From assembly GCA_014860745.1 (NCBI GenBank), contig JACZJC010000074.1, positions 62,001 to 126,000 of the forward strand: DNA of 64,000 nucleotides. The letters are read 5' to 3'. The notes under the pieces are model-generated. The model was not told the origin of the DNA and did not search any database. It saw only the letters and a program-made list of their open reading frames with translations. How positions within the stretch are numbered: the stretch's first letter is position 1; each line of letters starts with the position of its first letter. The DNA is from Anaerolineales bacterium. Lineage in GTDB: Bacteria; Chloroflexota; Anaerolineae; Anaerolineales; Villigracilaceae. Made by a program: the position numbers and the translations under genes. This document shows positions 54,401-62,811 of the stretch, one piece after another.

Positions 54401-55390
54401 TCACTTTTCGTTCGTGATTGTTCCCGCTAAAATCCCTAGAATTACTAATGGCAACATCTCTCCGTAGATTCGCAATTCGTTGATTTCGCCCGGTATCAAC
54501 ATTGCAAGGTGGAAGAGTGGTATCGTCAAGAGCGCGGGTCTGAGCCATTGGTCACGTATATCTTTCCACAGGGCGATGAGAGGGATCCAAAGATAACCAT
54601 AAACAGAGAAAAGGTTGACGATTGTTTGGGGATCGCTCAGGAATTCCAGGTTTTGGGACCATGAATATTTGAACATTCCCATCGCATCTGCATACCAGAC
54701 TGATTCGCTGGCATTGTTCTTGAACATCCACCATAACAGAATTTTAATCGCCAGCCATGTGAGGACCTGGAGTGTGAAATAGATGGCCAATTTATGTCGG
54801 GGCGTACTTTTCCAGCTGGTTAATAAATACACTATGGAAAGGAAGATGGTCGTTTCACGGTTAAAAGTTCCTATGATGAAAATAAGGTAATACAAGGACC
54901 ATTTCTTTTGACGAAGGAACGTCAGGCCAAGTACGAAAAAGAGAATAGCCGGGATGTCCGATGGATAATAGTAAGTTTTTAGTGGAAGAATATAATGAAA
55001 TGGCAGGGCAAGCATTAACAACCATGCTGCCGCCCATCTTACCAATGAATTTCTCCTAATATTTGATTGCGGGTCATTTAAAACGAGATATGGGGAACAA
55101 TAAATGAAGACGCCCAATAGCGCGAACACAAATGAAAACTCGAACAAGTCTTTGGTTTCATCTATGCTATCGGCGAGGTGCAGGTGTTCTAGATACGGGT
55201 GGGAAGTACGGGCCAGCCAGGGGATGAGAAATCTGTATTGGAAAGGCGTATCAGCTCGTCCGTTTACAAGTTTTGCAAACGGAACATATTGAACACTACC
55301 CTGAATGTGCAATCGCGAGAAATTGTTTGCGTAAATCCCACAGACTAAAAGGAATCCCACAGGCAGAAGAAGGAATTTGATCCGCGACAT
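54401..55390 (-). CDS. Polytopic membrane protein, possibly GT-C glycosyltransferase-like
   Basis: Protein of 329 aa with about eight to nine hydrophobic helices. Charged loops include FNRETTIFLS, YYPSDIPAILFFVLGL and YTDAMGMFKYSW-like phrases. The YYPSDI and FNRET phrases recall lipid-linked sugar transferases of the GT-C fold, but no decisive motif is present, so the assignment is weak. The codon usage is AT-richer than neighbours. The 267 bases between 55390 and rex contain no clear gene. Confidence 0.5.
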   Translation of the reverse strand: MSRIKFLLLPVGFLLVCGIYANNFSRLHIQGSVQYVPFAKLVNGRADTPFQYRFLIPWLARTSHPYLEHLHLADSIDETKDLFEFSFVFALLGVFIYCSPYLVLNDPQSNIRRNSLVRWAAAWLLMLALPFHYILPLKTYYYPSDIPAILFFVLGLTFLRQKKWSLYYLIFIIGTFNRETTIFLSIVYLLTSWKSTPRHKLAIYFTLQVLTWLAIKILLWWMFKNNASESVWYADAMGMFKYSWSQNLEFLSDPQTIVNLFSVYGYLWIPLIALWKDIRDQWLRPALLTIPLFHLAMLIPGEINELRIYGEMLPLVILGILAGTITNEK

Positions 55391-55656
55391 GACGTCCTGT
55401 TTTGTCTCCCGTTTTGGTGTACCCGTTCAAGTGTATAAGAGAACCCAAATGCAAATTCAATTAATAATAAACTGTCTTGTTTATGGGATTATCCAGTCTA
55501 CTTAATCTACTCCGCCTGAAAAAATAATCAGGTTAAGCCCCATCCGGGGCGGGCGTCTCCGCTGAACAAAGAGGGGTAATTAATTTCCAATTGTATTTGA
55601 ACATGCGCCTATCAGTCAATTGAGCGACGATGAGATGAAAAAGAAAAGAAAGATGA

Positions 55657-56274
55657 CTATAGATAATAGGTCATTCTTTGCAAGTGAGTGGCTGGGTCGA
55701 TGTATTGCACCTTCACATTGTTCGGCACATTCAAGCTGATGGGCGCATAGTTGAGGATGGCCCTCACACCGGCCTGGATCAACTTATCGGCAACAGATTG
55801 TGCTGCTGGAGCGGGCACGGTCAGCATGGCAATTTTGATGTTGGCGGCCTTGATACCCTCCACGATTTTTTCGGCATCCGATATCACAAACTCACCAATT
55901 TTATTCCCGATCTTCTCCTTGTTGTTGTCGAAGATCGCCACAATCCGAAAGCCGCGATTTTGAAAGCCCTGGTAATTCGCAAGTGCATGGCCCATATCAC
56001 CCGCGCCGATCAAGGCCACATCCCAGATACGGTCAACCTTCAGGATCTCGCGTAGTTTATCCAGCAGATACCCAATCGAATACCCGGTACCCTGCTTGCC
56101 AAATTCCCCGAATTGCGAAATATCCTTGCGGATTTGAGCGGCCGAAATGCCCACATGTTCGCCAAGTTCCTGCGATGAGGTGGTCTTCACGCCATTATCC
56201 GCCATCCGCTGAAGCGCACGCAAGTAGACAGGAAGCCGCCCGATGATGATATCCGGTATTTTTTCTGCGTTCAT
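55657..56274 (-). CDS. rex: Redox-sensing transcriptional repressor Rex
   Basis: NADH/NAD+-responsive repressor of 205 aa. The N-terminal winged helix (GVKTTSSQELGEHVGISAAQIRKDISQFGEFGKQGTGY) is followed by a Rossmann domain with VALIGAGDMGHALANYQGF, AIFDNNKEKIG and a C-terminal domain-swap helix. In this group Rex controls fermentation and respiration genes. An inverted repeat with Rex half-sites lies upstream of the ATG, suggesting autoregulation. Confidence 0.95.
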   Translation of the reverse strand: MNAEKIPDIIIGRLPVYLRALQRMADNGVKTTSSQELGEHVGISAAQIRKDISQFGEFGKQGTGYSIGYLLDKLREILKVDRIWDVALIGAGDMGHALANYQGFQNRGFRIVAIFDNNKEKIGNKIGEFVISDAEKIVEGIKAANIKIAMLTVPAPAAQSVADKLIQAGVRAILNYAPISLNVPNNVKVQYIDPATHLQRMTYYL

Positions 56275-56285
56275 ATGCCCTCGAC

Positions 56286-56355
56286 TTTGTGAAATTTATC
56301 CATAAATTTATCATAAAAGACGATTTAGTGCAATTCACCACAAGTATTTCACAAA
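56286..56355 (-). promoter_or_regulatory. Possible Rex-operator half-sites upstream of rex
   Basis: TTTGTGAAAT (56286-56295) and its exact complement ATTTCACAAA (56346-56355), separated by 50 bases; both contain the Rex half-site (TTGTGAA). A compact GTGCAATTCAC lies between. The spacing is larger than in a single Rex operator, so these may be two sites. Confidence 0.45.
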
Positions 56356-56492
56356 CGGAAAGGGACACATCGAGAAGTTGATAAAACGCTTTTCCCTCGC
56401 CCCGGCTTGTTGCTTTACCAGGAATTGACCTACGCTGTGGCAGGCCCATCCTTATGCATGGTCATGGCCTGGTTTTCCCTTTCCTTTGATAG

Positions 56493-57569
56493 TTACCGAA
56501 TCTGGACGACCTGGAGAATTAACGTAAAGTTTGTGTGTTGAAAAATAGTTGTATCCGCCACCGATAGGCGCAGCAGGTAGGTTTCATTGGCAGCAAGTTT
56601 CAGGTAGCGCTTCTCTCCACATGCCAGCGACAAACGCTCAACCATTTCATTCATTTTCCATAATTCTACCTGCGGCGCCTCTGCGGGACACACTATTTGA
56701 ATTGCAACATTTCCATTATTGGTTGTGAACTCAACCCAATCTTCACCATCTCCATCGGGTGATGAAACATCACCGCTGATCTGCATTGAACCTGCCCCCA
56801 GGGGAGAGAAGGTTATGCTCGCCAAGGGAAACTCTTTTGAATCTCCATCCAGCAAAGCGGGGAGAGATGTATTTCCCGGTGAAGCTACAACATTAACGGG
56901 TGTCTCAACCACAGTCACGATGGTCGGCAGGGAATCTGCGCTCTCGACCTGCAAAAATTTAAGCGCCACCCATCCCTTTCCCTCCGCCGAATTCGCATAT
57001 TCGATCTCCGCCCATTCCCCGCTTTCATCCTTGGCGAAGATGAAAACAACATCGTTTGGATTGAGTTCGCCGAGGATTTCAAAAGAAGTGGCGGGTCCGC
57101 TGCGAACGTTTATTTTCTGGATGACAACGCCGCTTCCTCCGGGTCCGCTGACTGCTCCCGATCCCAATACAGGAATCTCCGCCGCGGCATTCACCTGCAC
57201 ATACTCCGCGCGCACCCAGCCTGCGCCTGTCGGTGAATCAGAATAGATGATCTGATACCAGTTTGTGCTGGAATCCCTGCCGATGACCTGCACCTTTGAA
57301 AATTGCGGGATCGTCCCCAAAGTGTCACTACCTGTGGACGTGGATGCTCGCACATTGACTTGTGTGGTGGTCGTCCCTTCGATGGGTGCGATGGTGGGAA
57401 GCGGGGTTGGCGGTGGAAGCGTTAGCGTAGGAAGGGGGATTGGCGAGGGCGGCAAGGTCGCAGTGACAAACTCAGGTGTGGAGGTTGCAAGATCACCTGT
57501 AGTTGTTACAACACAACCTGTCAGTATGAACCAGACTGAGATTAGAAGAAATGGGATCGAGTAACGCAC
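56493..57569 (-). CDS. SH3b-domain lipoprotein
   Basis: Exported lipoprotein of 358 aa: signal peptide ending in the lipobox LTGC (Cys19), Thr/Pro-rich linker, then two SH3b domains (TTQVNVRASTSTGSDTLGTI ... GAGWVRAEYV and IQKINVRSGPATSFEILGEL ... KGWVALKFL), which bind peptidoglycan or other wall polymers. A beta-rich C-terminal domain with GEKRYLKLAANETYLLRLSV completes it. It probably attaches to the cell surface. Leftward gene following the tRNA region. Confidence 0.85.
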   Translation of the reverse strand: MRYSIPFLLISVWFILTGCVVTTTGDLATSTPEFVTATLPPSPIPLPTLTLPPPTPLPTIAPIEGTTTTQVNVRASTSTGSDTLGTIPQFSKVQVIGRDSSTNWYQIIYSDSPTGAGWVRAEYVQVNAAAEIPVLGSGAVSGPGGSGVVIQKINVRSGPATSFEILGELNPNDVVFIFAKDESGEWAEIEYANSAEGKGWVALKFLQVESADSLPTIVTVVETPVNVVASPGNTSLPALLDGDSKEFPLASITFSPLGAGSMQISGDVSSPDGDGEDWVEFTTNNGNVAIQIVCPAEAPQVELWKMNEMVERLSLACGEKRYLKLAANETYLLRLSVADTTIFQHTNFTLILQVVQIR

Positions 57570-57624
57570 GGAACTATTTTATCTGGGAATTATGTGTTGG
57601 ATATGGGAAAGACGGGTTGAAAGG

Positions 57625-57652
57625 AAAAACCGCCATGCTCGGCGGTTTTTTT
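57625..57652 (-). terminator. Terminator after tRNA-Arg
   Basis: AAAAACCGCC / GGCGGTTTTT 10-bp stem with loop ATGCTC (plus-strand view), 3 bases downstream of the tRNA on the minus strand. Confidence 0.88.
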
Positions 57653-57654
57653 GA

Positions 57655-57729
57655 TGGTACCCCCGCGCAGACTCGAACTGCGCTCTTCAGCTCCGGAGGC
57701 TGACGCTCTGTCCACTGAGCTACGGGGGC
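57655..57729 (-). tRNA. tRNA-Arg (anticodon CCG)
   Basis: Minus-strand cloverleaf. Acceptor GCCCCCG pairs with CGGGGGT (one G-U), D-arm with GCTCAGTGGACAGAGC, anticodon stem TCAGC/GCTGA with loop CTCCGGA giving anticodon CCG, T-arm CGCAG TTCGAGT CTGCG, then A-CCA encoded. It reads the codon CGG. Confidence 0.95.
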
Positions 57730-57810
57730 GGGCCAGGCGGAATTTTACCATAGGCGTGGATAAAGGCCGGTGAAAGAGTCGACAGCTAAAAGTAAAGGGA
57801 GAGGCGTTTT

Positions 57811-58779
57811 TTATCTGACTTGAGGCGAGAGGCTTGCCAATTCCCTGCGGAGCGATTCCACGATTCCTGCGTTTCCGCTTTCATCGCCAAGCTTTTTTAG
57901 CTGTTCCTTTTTATGCGCCAGTTCACCGCAGGCGTGGTAAAAACGCGATGTTGCCCGGCCGCTCATGCCCGCTGTGGTCAGTGTCCACGGTGACAGGGCT
58001 TTTTTATATTGCTCCTGCGAGATCACCCCGGCAGATACTTCCTCGAGCAGCTGATTCTTGACGATATTGCGCTCGTACCCGATCAACCAAATGATGAAAC
58101 CGAACATCAATGCCCAGCCAAACCAGTCGACGAGAGAGCCGAGGGCAAGACCTTCCACGCCGCCGATCAGGCCGCCAAATGTGTTGTGAAATGCGTGGAC
58201 CGTAATTGCGACGCCAAGGCCGGCAAGTGGCGTGATAATCTTGATCAGCATATTCCTGTTCAACCGCGAGACCGCAAAGCCAATGCCTGTGAATGCCGTA
58301 AAGAAGGCATGCATCCACCCTACCACGAACACGCGGATGAAGACCAACAGGAATAAACCGCCCCAACCACCTTCAAGATACCCGTTGCGGTAAATGTAAA
58401 GCGTGTTTTCCGTGGCGGCGAATCCCAACCCTGCAATCCCGCCATAGATGATGCCGTCCAGGATGGAATCGAATTCCTTGCGAAAAATCAGAAACACGAT
58501 CCCCACGGCCATGCCCTTTAGAATTTCCTCCACCACTGGTGCAACAATGGAGGTTGTACCAAAGTCTGCGGCGGCTTCTGAATTGGTGAAAATATAAATT
58601 CCCACGCCGAAGAGTGTGTTTAGAATGAATGCGCCGCCCGCGGCGATCACGACGCCCCAGAAAAAAGCCGCACCTAATAGCGCCTTGGGTTCCTTTTCGT
58701 AGCGATCCAGCCAGAAAACGAAGGCGGCGTACAAGAACATGGGAACAAAACCAAAAAAGATGGAGACAAGCAGAGCCAT
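57811..58779 (-). CDS. PrsW-family intramembrane metalloprotease
   Basis: Membrane protease of 322 aa with about eight helices. Motifs of the PrsW/CAAX-like group: VVEEILKGMAVGIVF (Glu-Glu), GFAATENTLYIYRNG and HAFFTAFTGIGF with the metal His. Such proteases cleave anti-sigma factors or modify membrane-protein substrates. The start at MALLVSIFFG was chosen because GGAGG lies 6 bases before it; a 24-codon extension is possible. The C-terminal helix with EEQYKKALSPW-type sequence is cytoplasmic. It is encoded 19 bases downstream of TIGR03936. Confidence 0.85.
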   Translation of the reverse strand: MALLVSIFFGFVPMFLYAAFVFWLDRYEKEPKALLGAAFFWGVVIAAGGAFILNTLFGVGIYIFTNSEAAADFGTTSIVAPVVEEILKGMAVGIVFLIFRKEFDSILDGIIYGGIAGLGFAATENTLYIYRNGYLEGGWGGLFLLVFIRVFVVGWMHAFFTAFTGIGFAVSRLNRNMLIKIITPLAGLGVAITVHAFHNTFGGLIGGVEGLALGSLVDWFGWALMFGFIIWLIGYERNIVKNQLLEEVSAGVISQEQYKKALSPWTLTTAGMSGRATSRFYHACGELAHKKEQLKKLGDESGNAGIVESLRRELASLSPQVR

Positions 58780-58798
58780 TTTTTCCTCCAGAGAAAAT

Positions 58799-59428
58799 TT
58801 AGTTTTTGAAAACCAGTCGCGTTCTTTCAATACGAGTATATTCCGGCGCAATACCCAGCGCGTTCAATACTTCTTCGGGACGGCCCGTGGCGCCTTCGCG
58901 CGCGGCGAGGGTCATGCGCAGCCACACATTACCGCTGGCTTCTGTCACCACGCTGAGCATTTCAATGAGCGGGCGCAGGTCGTAGGATTTACCGCGCCGT
59001 TCCCGGACAGCAGACTCTGACATCATCAACGCTTCGACCATGCGCGTCAATTCTGCGCCGTCAACTGGTTCCGTCAAATGGATATCATACACCGCTGAAA
59101 GTACCTGGGTTTGCAGGGCAGGCGCGTGTTCCTCCACACTTTCGATGTTGAGAATGCGGATGTCTGCAGGCAGATTATCTTTTAAACGGCTTGAAATATT
59201 CTCAACCGGGATTTCTTCATTTAAACGGACGTCCAATACTTCGCTGCGGGAGGCGAACCCCAGGGGCAGGGCGGCGGCAAGGCTGATCTTGGGCTGGGGG
59301 TGAAACCCCTGCGAATAGCTGATGGGCAGACTGGCGCGGCGCATGGCTCTTTCCCAGAGGCGGTGCAGGTCGAGGTGACCGGTATATCGCAGGGCGCCTT
59401 GCTTAGAAAAAGTGATCCGAACTCTCAT
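58799..59428 (-). CDS. TIGR03936-family radical SAM-linked protein (DUF2344)
   Basis: 209-aa member of the DUF2344 family that always accompanies a TIGR03960 radical SAM protein, either fused or adjacent. It starts MRVRITFSKQGALRYTGHLDLHRLWERAMRRASLP and has FHPQPKISLAAALPLGFASRSEVLDV. Its role is unknown; it may bind RNA or a partner in tRNA or ribosome modification. ATGA overlap with the ClbS-like gene. Confidence 0.92.
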   Translation of the reverse strand: MRVRITFSKQGALRYTGHLDLHRLWERAMRRASLPISYSQGFHPQPKISLAAALPLGFASRSEVLDVRLNEEIPVENISSRLKDNLPADIRILNIESVEEHAPALQTQVLSAVYDIHLTEPVDGAELTRMVEALMMSESAVRERRGKSYDLRPLIEMLSVVTEASGNVWLRMTLAAREGATGRPEEVLNALGIAPEYTRIERTRLVFKN

Positions 59429-59952
59429 GGTTTCGATTCCGAGGCGGTCCGTTTCAGCCAGCGATTGATTTCCAAACCGGCACAGCGATACGGTTTATAG
59501 GTATGTTCGGCGATTCTGTGGAACAGGTCATGATCAAGACATTGGTTATGCGTCAATTGCTTGAATGAATCATAGATGCTGAGATAGGCGGCTATTTCCT
59601 GATCGACGATCTCATCCAGACCGATGTTTCTAAATTTGTAGATCACGGAATACTGGGGTTTTTCTATTTCGAGCAGTGGTGACTCGTAATCGGGATACCC
59701 GTGAGTTTGCTGGAAATTTTCCAGAGCTGTGTAGGATGTGCTTGGGGCATACACTTCATTGTGCAGAATTTCGGACAGGCGGTCTGCAATGAACTGCTCG
59801 CGGGAGAGCGTATCTGCCAGCAGATCCTTTATGGATAGGCCGCCGGTTATGCCCTTCATTGTCAGCTTGCGAGAAAACCCCAGCCTGTTGAGCAGGTTTT
59901 CGAATTTGTCCCGCTCAAACTGCAGGCGCTCAAGAAAGATGGCTTGGTTCAT
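59425..59952 (-). CDS. ClbS/DfsB-like four-helix-bundle protein
   Basis: 175-aa protein with the DinB-like helical pattern: MNQAIFLERLQFERDKFENLLNRLG, GGLSIKDLLADTLSREQFIADRL, YPDYESPLLEIEKPQYSVIYKF and HDLFHRIAEHTYKPYRCAG. The start at MNQAIFLER was used because the upstream 81 residues lack family similarity and lie in the TIGR03960 3' end region. Family members may protect DNA or detoxify small molecules. It is inserted between the TIGR03960 and TIGR03936 genes, which usually adjoin. Confidence 0.7.
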   Translation of the reverse strand: MNQAIFLERLQFERDKFENLLNRLGFSRKLTMKGITGGLSIKDLLADTLSREQFIADRLSEILHNEVYAPSTSYTALENFQQTHGYPDYESPLLEIEKPQYSVIYKFRNIGLDEIVDQEIAAYLSIYDSFKQLTHNQCLDHDLFHRIAEHTYKPYRCAGLEINRWLKRTASESKP

Positions 59953-59966
59953 AAAGGTTAAGGAGA

Positions 59967-61934
59967 TTAATCTCCCACCACAGGCAGTTCCATGTTGATT
60001 TTTCGCGCAGGGGTTTTTACATCCGGGCATTTCCAGCCTTCGCCGGGATTTTCGCGGCGCAGGTTTGCAAAGGTCGGCAGGATGCCGCAGGCAAAACAGT
60101 TCAAGCGGCAGTCCACGCGGATCTGCCCTTCGAGCGACATGCGGAAATCCTGGAAGAGGAAATTCTTCCGAACGGCTGCAGTGATATGCTCCCACGGGAA
60201 AACCTCATCTGTGCGGCGCTGGCGATGGGTGTAAAAAGCGGGGTCAAGACCATGCTCTTCAAAAGCGGCGATCCAGGTTTCGTATTTACGTCCCTCTTCC
60301 CACGCGTCGAACTTCGCGCCATTTTTCCAGGCGGAATAAATGACATCTGCCATTCTTCGGTCCCCTCGTGAAAGCCAGGCTTCCACGAGGGTATCTTCAG
60401 GTTTGGTCCAGCTCAATTTGATGTTCTTGTCTTTTAAAAGCTGTCGTTTTAACAAAGCCTGTTTTTCAAGGACGCTGCCCCGCGTATCGCATGCGACCCA
60501 TTGAAAGGGAGTCTGCGGCTTTGGCACGAAGGTGCTGACACCGGCATGTAACTTCACCTTCCAGCCTGCCACTTTCCGCCCCTCTTCGATCACACGCCTG
60601 CACAGATCTACAATGGCTTGCACATCCTCGAGTGTTTCGCTGGGATGCCCAATCATGAAATATAACTTAATGGTTGTCCAGCCGCGGCGGTAAATCTCGC
60701 GGGTGGTGTTGATGATGTCATCGTCGGGAATGAATTTGTTGATGATGCGGCGCATCCGTTCGCTGGCGGCCTCGGGCGCGAGCGTGAATCCCCCGGAGCG
60801 GTGCTGTTTGAGCTTTTCCATCAGATCCACAGAAACGGATTCGATGCGCAGGGATGGCAGGTTGACGGTCAGTTTGCGGCCCTCGAATCGTTTGCTGATC
60901 GCATCCACGAGATCGTTGATGTAGGTGTAATCGGAAGAGGAGAGCGACATCAACGCCAGCTCTTCAAACCCCGAAGCACGGACCGCCGCATCGGCGGCAT
61001 CCACCACCTCTTGGACGGTTCTTTCCCGTACGGGACGGGTGATCATACCCGCCTGGCAGAATCTACATCCGCGGGTGCATCCCCGCATAATTTCCACCGA
61101 GACGCGGTTGTGGATCACTTCAATATTCGGCACGATGAACTTTGTCGGCGGCGGGGGGAGTTTCGCCACAATCCGTTTGTTGACGGTTTTTGGCACGTCT
61201 GGAAGGACCGGCTCGGTATAGGCAACGGTACCATCTTCCATATACATGGTTTCATAAAAGCGCGGAACGTATACGCCGGAAATTTTTGTAAGCTCGCGTA
61301 GAAGCTCTCTTCGCGCATCGAAAGAAGAAAGGTGAAAGAGGGGGTTTCCTTCATCTTTGCGCTTTGCCTTGAAGGCTTGAATAGCGTTAATAATATCGTG
61401 GATGACTTCTTCGCCCTCACCGATCGCAAACGCATCGATGAAAGCATGCATAGGTTCGGGGTTGGTGGCGGAATGTCCACCGGCAATGATGATCGGGTGG
61501 GATTCGTCCCGTTCCATTGACCGGATGGGGATGCCGGCAAGGTCGAGAATGTTGAGGGTATTGGTGTAGAGGGTCTCGTAGGGCAGGGTAAAGCCGATGA
61601 GATCGAAGCAGGCCAGGGGTCGTTTTGATTCGAGCGTGTAGAGCGGAATCCCATGCTCGCGCATCAACTCTTCCATATCCAGCCAGGGTGCATACGCGCG
61701 TTCGGCAAGCGCATCCTCCCGCTGGTTGACCTGGTCGTATAAAATCTTCAAACCGACATTTGAAACGCCAATGTCGTAAATATCGGGGAAAACGAACGCG
61801 ACTTTTGTTTGCGCCTTTTCCCAATCTTTGCGGATGGAATTAAGTTCCCCGCCCACGTAGCGACCGGGCTTTTGTACCTTTAAGAGGATGCGATCCAGTT
61901 TCAATTCGACTTGTTCGGCAGTTAAGACAGACAT
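59967..61934 (-). CDS. TIGR03960-family B12-binding-like radical SAM protein
   Basis: 655-aa protein. The N-terminal B12-binding-like domain has FPDIYDIGVSNVGLKILYDQVN and SKRPLACFDLIGFTLPYETLY. The radical SAM motif is EIMRGCTRGCRFCQAG (C-x3-C-x2-C), then SSSDYTYINDLVDAI, FTLAPEAASERMRRIINK and GHPSETLEDVQAIVDL. The tail has DCRLNCFACGILP. With TIGR03936 it forms a conserved two-gene unit of unknown substrate, often suggested to act in RNA modification. Start consistent with a good N-terminus; 14 bases before the ClbS-like gene. Confidence 0.95.
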   Translation of the reverse strand: MSVLTAEQVELKLDRILLKVQKPGRYVGGELNSIRKDWEKAQTKVAFVFPDIYDIGVSNVGLKILYDQVNQREDALAERAYAPWLDMEELMREHGIPLYTLESKRPLACFDLIGFTLPYETLYTNTLNILDLAGIPIRSMERDESHPIIIAGGHSATNPEPMHAFIDAFAIGEGEEVIHDIINAIQAFKAKRKDEGNPLFHLSSFDARRELLRELTKISGVYVPRFYETMYMEDGTVAYTEPVLPDVPKTVNKRIVAKLPPPPTKFIVPNIEVIHNRVSVEIMRGCTRGCRFCQAGMITRPVRERTVQEVVDAADAAVRASGFEELALMSLSSSDYTYINDLVDAISKRFEGRKLTVNLPSLRIESVSVDLMEKLKQHRSGGFTLAPEAASERMRRIINKFIPDDDIINTTREIYRRGWTTIKLYFMIGHPSETLEDVQAIVDLCRRVIEEGRKVAGWKVKLHAGVSTFVPKPQTPFQWVACDTRGSVLEKQALLKRQLLKDKNIKLSWTKPEDTLVEAWLSRGDRRMADVIYSAWKNGAKFDAWEEGRKYETWIAAFEEHGLDPAFYTHRQRRTDEVFPWEHITAAVRKNFLFQDFRMSLEGQIRVDCRLNCFACGILPTFANLRRENPGEGWKCPDVKTPARKINMELPVVGD

Positions 61935-62100
61935 GCGGCAGATTATACCTGATAAGAATTATCGAATTGGATTGGAATTTTTTCGATGGAATGCGCCCTC
62001 TTTGCAGAAATGAAAAGATTATTTGTCATAAATAGGCCGAAGGGGTCAAGAGGTTATCAACCCGTTTCGCTTAAAATCCATATTTGAAAAGGAGAGTGAA

Positions 62101-62760
62101 ATGAGAAAAATTTTATTTATTACGCTGGCATTAATGCTGGCGGCTTGCGGTGTGGTGCAGCCGGTTCAACAGGAACTTCCCACCCCTATTCTGGCAACCG
62201 TACTGGTGACAATCATCCCGCCGACCGAAGTCGTTCCACCGACTGCGATTTCGCTGCCGACACAGGCTCCCACCGAAGTTCCAACCCTGGCAGCTACAGA
62301 GACACCAGTACCCACTCTTGTGCCAGCAGCAACAATTACACCCTCTGGTCAAGCATCCGACCTGACGCCGGTGAATGTGGACAATCTCCTGGGCAAAGGC
62401 GTATTTGTGAATATTACCTTTTCAAGCGACCGCATTACTTTGAACTGTTACCCGCGGGAGTTCCAAATATCCATGACTGCCATCCATCCCGATGTGACCC
62501 GCGCGGAAATGTTCTACCGGGTTTTGGAAGCGCCTCTTTATTTCCGATATTCCGATTGGTTTTTGGTCGGCAACCTGGATACGGACGGAAAAGGCAACTT
62601 TTTCACGACGTTTAAAGCCACCGATATCTCCGCAGATTGGCGCGGCCTGGACCAGGCCATTATCGAATTCCAGTTCGCGGGCATCAATAAAGGTGGAGGC
62701 GTGGTGGACCGCACCCAGAAGATCGAGAAGCTGGTCACTTATTACAAGAATTGCCCCTAG
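62101..62760 (+). CDS. Lipoprotein with Pro/Thr-rich linker, function unknown
   Basis: 219-aa exported lipoprotein. The signal peptide MRKILFITLALMLAACG ends in the lipobox LAAC (Cys16). A Pro/Thr/Val linker follows up to about residue 85, then a beta-rich domain with LLGKGVFVNITFSSDRITLNCYPREF and AEMFYRVLEAP...YFRYSDWFLVG. GGAGAG precedes the ATG. No family recognised. A strong terminator follows. Confidence 0.72.
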   Translation: MRKILFITLALMLAACGVVQPVQQELPTPILATVLVTIIPPTEVVPPTAISLPTQAPTEVPTLAATETPVPTLVPAATITPSGQASDLTPVNVDNLLGKGVFVNITFSSDRITLNCYPREFQISMTAIHPDVTRAEMFYRVLEAPLYFRYSDWFLVGNLDTDGKGNFFTTFKATDISADWRGLDQAIIEFQFAGINKGGGVVDRTQKIEKLVTYYKNCP

Positions 62761-62770
62761 GCGGTAAAAC

Positions 62771-62803
62771 AAAAAAGGACGAGCGTTACGCTCGTCCTTT
62801 TTT
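62771..62803. terminator. Bidirectional terminator
   Basis: 15-bp perfect stem AAAAAAGGACGAGCG / CGCTCGTCCTTTTTT with loop TTA between convergent genes. Confidence 0.95.
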
Positions 62804-62811
62804 CTATTAAA

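Noticed and set aside
55391-55656. Gene or RNA in the 267-base gap before rex
   Set aside because: AT-rich with no coding signal, no clear hairpin and no repeat that I could recognise.
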